Origin: JANLWK01 sp031364505 | GTDB taxonomy: Bacteria; Eisenbacteria; RBG-16-71-46 | Reading direction: 5' to 3' | Length of the DNA stretch: 8,737 nucleotides | Assembly (NCBI GenBank): GCA_031364505.1 | Contig: JANLWK010000186.1 | Coordinates: 1 to 8,737, forward strand | Shown here: positions 6,046-8,737 of the stretch, one piece after another | Layout of the letters: each line of letters opens with the position of its first letter | How positions within the stretch are numbered: the stretch's first letter is position 1 | Position numbers and translations under genes: made by a program | Notes under the pieces: generated by a model | The model's input: the letters and a program-made list of their open reading frames with translations, nothing else | Database searches by the model: none | Told to the model about the DNA's origin: nothing

Positions 6046-8737
6046 TCAGGGCTGGGTACCGGCCAGGCCGGCAGACGCTTGTGGCTGAGGCATTACGACC
6101 GGAATCGATGTGGAGCGTGTCGCCTGCTGTTCTTGCCCGCGTTCTTGAAGTGCACGCTCCACCGCCGGCCCGCCGAACAACCAGAACACGGCGGGCGTGA
6201 CGAGCATGTCCAACACGGTCGTCGTCAGGAGCCCGCCGAGAATGACCGTGGCGACGGGGTACAGGATTTCCTTGCCCGGCTGCCCCTTGGAGAGAACCAG
6301 AGGGACCAGTGCGAGCCCTGCCGTCAGAGCCGTCATCAACACCGGTACGAGCCGCTCGAGAGACCCGCGAATGATCATCTCGCGGTTGAACGTCTCTCCC
6401 TCCTCGCGTACGAGGTGGAGGTAGTGGGAAATCATCAGGATCGTGTTGCGGCTCGCGATCCCCGTCAGGGTGATGAAACCCACCAGCGAAGCGATCGAGA
6501 ACGTTCCGCCGGTGAGCAGCACGGAAGCCACCGCCCCGATCAGAGCGATCGGGATATTGATGAGGATCTGGAGCACGATGCGTGTCGAGCGGAAGTGGGC
6601 GAACAGCACAGTAAACATGGCAGCGAACGAGAGGATGGACAGGAGTCCCAGCGTGCGGCTCGCGGACTGCTGGCTTTCGAACTGGCCGCCGTAGCTGATG
6701 TAGTACCCCTGCGACAGATGCACCGTTGCACCTACCCGCCGCTTGATGTCCTCGACGGTGCGCCCCAGATCTCGTCCGGCGACGTTCGCCGACACCACAA
6801 TTCGCCGCTGGCTGTTTTCATGCTGTACCTCGTTCGGCCCCCAGGTTTCTTGCACGTCCGCCAACGCCTCGAGCGGCACTTTCATCCCGGATGGCGTGTC
6901 CACGAGCAGGCCCCGAACGACGTCAGGAGTGGCACGCATGGACTCCGGCAACCTCACCACGAGGTCATAGCTGAATTGATTCTGCAGCACCTGACCGACC
7001 AATCGGCCGGAGAGTGCTGTCTCGAGCCACGTGTTGAGTGTGCCGGCCTGAACGCCATACAAGCTCGCGCGCTCACGGTCCACGCGAACCTGGAGTTGCG
7101 GAACGAGCACCTGTCGTTCGGTCTGAAGATCGACCAACCCGGCCACGTCGGCGATTGCGGACTGCACCTCGGCGGCCTTCTGGCGCAGCACGGCCAGGTC
7201 CGTTCCGAAGACCTTGATCGCGATCTGGGCCCGCACGCCCGACAGGAGGTGATCGAGGCGGTGCGAAATGGGCTGCCCGATGTTGATCGATACTCCCGGG
7301 ATCTCGCCCAGTTGCTGGCGGATGTCGGTCATGATCGCGTCACGGCTGCGGTGCGAGCGCCGAAAGTCGACATCGATTTCCGCGTAGTGGACACCTTCCG
7401 CATGCTCGTCGCGCTCGGCCCGCCCGGTTCGCCGCCCGGTCGAAATCACTTCCGGTACATGGTGCAGAAGGTTTTCGGCCAGCGTGCCGATCCGATTCGA
7501 TTCCTCGAGCGACGTCCCGGGCTTGGCGATCACGTTGATGGTGGCGGTGCCCTCATTGAATGGAGGCAAGAACTCGCGCCCCAGCGTCGGCACGATCGCC
7601 GCGGCGACCAGCACGGCGATGGCCGTTGTCACCACCACCGGCCAAGGGCGATCCAACACCTTCTCGAGCAGCCGCCGATCGTGGCGCTTGAGCCACCGCA
7701 CGAAGGCTCCATCGCCATGGGCTGTTGCCTTCGCACGGGGGAGCAAATACAAGCATAGCGCCGGCGTCACGGTCACGGACACGACGAACGAGGCGAGAAT
7801 CGAGATGACGTACGCCTGCCCGAGCGGAGTGAACAGGCGCCCTTCGATGCCACCGAGCGCGAACATGGGCAAGAACACCAGGATGACCAGGATCGTGGCG
7901 TAGACGATCGAGCTGCGAACCTCCGACGAGGCATCGAAGACCACCTGGAGCGGAGGGCGTGGGGCCGGCAGGGCGCGATTCTCTCGCAACCGGCGCAGCA
8001 CGTTCTCGACCCCCACGATGGCATCGTCCACCAGCTCGCCCATGGCGATCGCGATGCCACCCAACGTCATGGTGTTGATGGTCTGCCCCATCAGCTTCAT
8101 CACGATGGCAGTCACCACGAGCGACAGCGGAATCGCCGTCAGGGTAATGGCCGTAGTGCGGAAATTGAGCAGAAACAGGAACAACACGATGGTGACGAGG
8201 AACGCACCGTCGCGGAGCGCTTCCTCCACATTCTTGATCGCCGCCTCGATGAACGTCGCCTGGCGGAAGAGCACGCGGGTCCGAGTCCCCTGCGGCAAGG
8301 AGGGTCCAAGCTCGTGAAGGGCGGTCTCGATTTCGCTCGTGAGTTTGACCGTGTCGGTACCGGGTTGCTTCTGCACCATCAGAATGACGGCTGGCCTGCC
8401 GTCAATGCCGGCATCGCCGCGCTTGGGAGCGGCGCCGACGGTGACGCTGGCCACGGCGCCCAACGGAATCGCCACGCCGCCCGGGAAGGCTCCCACCGGT
8501 GTGGCCGCAAACTCGGCCGGATCGGTGGTGCGCCCAACGTTGCGCACGACCAATTCACGGCCGGACTGACTGACGAATCCGCCGGTCGTGTTGACGCTGG
8601 CGTTCTCCATGGCTTTGACCACATCGTCCAGTGTCAGGTTGACCGCGGCGAGCTTCTGCGGATCGGGCTCGACGATGTACTGCTTGAGCCCACCGCCGAT
8701 CGCAATCACCTGCGACACACCCGGAATCGTCAGCAGG
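6046..8737 (-). CDS. Heavy-metal (HME/CzcA-like) RND efflux permease lacking the CusA methionine triad, N-terminus cut by window edge
   Basis: Second inner-membrane RND pump. 896 residues are visible; the frame stays open to the right edge, so about 150-170 N-terminal residues are missing. The GTG at 8716-8718 is internal, since the frame continues upstream as LLTIPGVSQVIAIGG, a family-conserved stretch. HME hallmarks are the KQYIVEPDPQKL porter segment and TM4 with IAIAMGELVDDAIVGVEN, which carries an Asp pair at 8023-8028 (the first matches CusA D405) and Glu at 8005-8007. Later regions are FLPPFNEGTATINVIAKPG, HRLDHLLSGVRAQIAIKVFG and the C-terminal membrane bundle ending LDMLVTPAVFWLFGG. 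The positions of the three CusA metal-binding methionines are Asn (7534-7536), Tyr (7384-7386) and His (7249-7251). A Gln/Pro/Ser-rich cytoplasmic tail closes the protein. It is therefore an HME pump of uncertain substrate: a divalent cation, or copper bound differently. No adaptor or channel of its own is visible, but one may lie upstream. Confidence 0.93.
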   Translation of the reverse strand, partial: LLTIPGVSQVIAIGGGLKQYIVEPDPQKLAAVNLTLDDVVKAMENASVNTTGGFVSQSGRELVVRNVGRTTDPAEFAATPVGAFPGGVAIPLGAVASVTVGAAPKRGDAGIDGRPAVILMVQKQPGTDTVKLTSEIETALHELGPSLPQGTRTRVLFRQATFIEAAIKNVEEALRDGAFLVTIVLFLFLLNFRTTAITLTAIPLSLVVTAIVMKLMGQTINTMTLGGIAIAMGELVDDAIVGVENVLRRLRENRALPAPRPPLQVVFDASSEVRSSIVYATILVILVFLPMFALGGIEGRLFTPLGQAYVISILASFVVSVTVTPALCLYLLPRAKATAHGDGAFVRWLKRHDRRLLEKVLDRPWPVVVTTAIAVLVAAAIVPTLGREFLPPFNEGTATINVIAKPGTSLEESNRIGTLAENLLHHVPEVISTGRRTGRAERDEHAEGVHYAEIDVDFRRSHRSRDAIMTDIRQQLGEIPGVSINIGQPISHRLDHLLSGVRAQIAIKVFGTDLAVLRQKAAEVQSAIADVAGLVDLQTERQVLVPQLQVRVDRERASLYGVQAGTLNTWLETALSGRLVGQVLQNQFSYDLVVRLPESMRATPDVVRGLLVDTPSGMKVPLEALADVQETWGPNEVQHENSQRRIVVSANVAGRDLGRTVEDIKRRVGATVHLSQGYYISYGGQFESQQSASRTLGLLSILSFAAMFTVLFAHFRSTRIVLQILINIPIALIGAVASVLLTGGTFSIASLVGFITLTGIASRNTILMISHYLHLVREEGETFNREMIIRGSLERLVPVLMTALTAGLALVPLVLSKGQPGKEILYPVATVILGGLLTTTVLDMLVTPAVFWLFGGPAVERALQERGQEQQATRSTSIPVVMPQPQASAGLAGTQP

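Noticed and set aside
6079..7758. Long open frame on the plus strand (559 codons) opposite the right-hand permease
   Set aside because: It lies entirely antisense to a well-conserved RND gene, its translation is Arg/His/Gln-rich with no recognisable domain, and such frames are expected opposite high-GC genes.
8716..8718. GTG as the true start of the right-hand permease
   Set aside because: The frame stays open upstream to the edge and continues into family-conserved sequence (LLTIPG before V-S-Q-V), so the GTG is an internal Val codon of a truncated gene.

Overview
The window is high-GC DNA (roughly two-thirds G+C by eye) from a Gram-negative bacterium. It encodes a three-part envelope efflux system (inner-membrane pump, periplasmic adaptor, outer-membrane channel) plus two exported proteins with predicted signal peptides. 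The lineage cannot be fixed from sequence alone. The gene style (high GC, a heavy-metal RND system combined with DUF305 and small secreted Cys/His proteins) would fit an environmental Acidobacteriota, Gemmatimonadota or proteobacterium, but this is a weak inference.

All six genes lie on the minus strand and read from right to left. In transcription order they are: an RND heavy-metal permease cut by the right edge (8737-6046, N-terminus missing); a DUF305 protein with a C-terminal heavy-metal-binding (HMBD) domain (6032-5349); a small secreted Cys/His protein of unknown function (5303-4875); a TolC-family outer-membrane channel (4764-3502); a CusB-like periplasmic adaptor (3505-2255); and a CusA-type Cu(I)/Ag(I) RND permease cut by the left edge (2249-1, C-terminus missing). 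Gaps are 13, 45 and 110 bases, then a 4-base ATGA overlap, then 5 bases, so this is most likely one operon. No regulator, RNA gene, insertion sequence or CRISPR array is visible.

The left-hand CusA keeps all three methionines of the E. coli CusA periplasmic copper/silver site and, with the channel and adaptor, forms a complete CusCBA set. The right-hand permease belongs to the same heavy-metal (HME) RND family but has Asn, Tyr and His where CusA has the three methionines, so its substrate or mode of binding probably differs. Between the pumps are two predicted periplasmic proteins rich in Cys, His and Met. The DUF305 protein has two tandem, gap-free copies of its domain and carries the Y-T-C-P-M-H-P / C-P-K-C-G-M domain that is often found at the N-terminus of CusB-type adaptors. 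The adaptor here lacks that domain and instead ends in a Gly/His-rich tail. The simplest reading is a copper/silver (and possibly second-metal) detoxification operon in which periplasmic metal capture has been moved onto a separate DUF305-HMBD protein.
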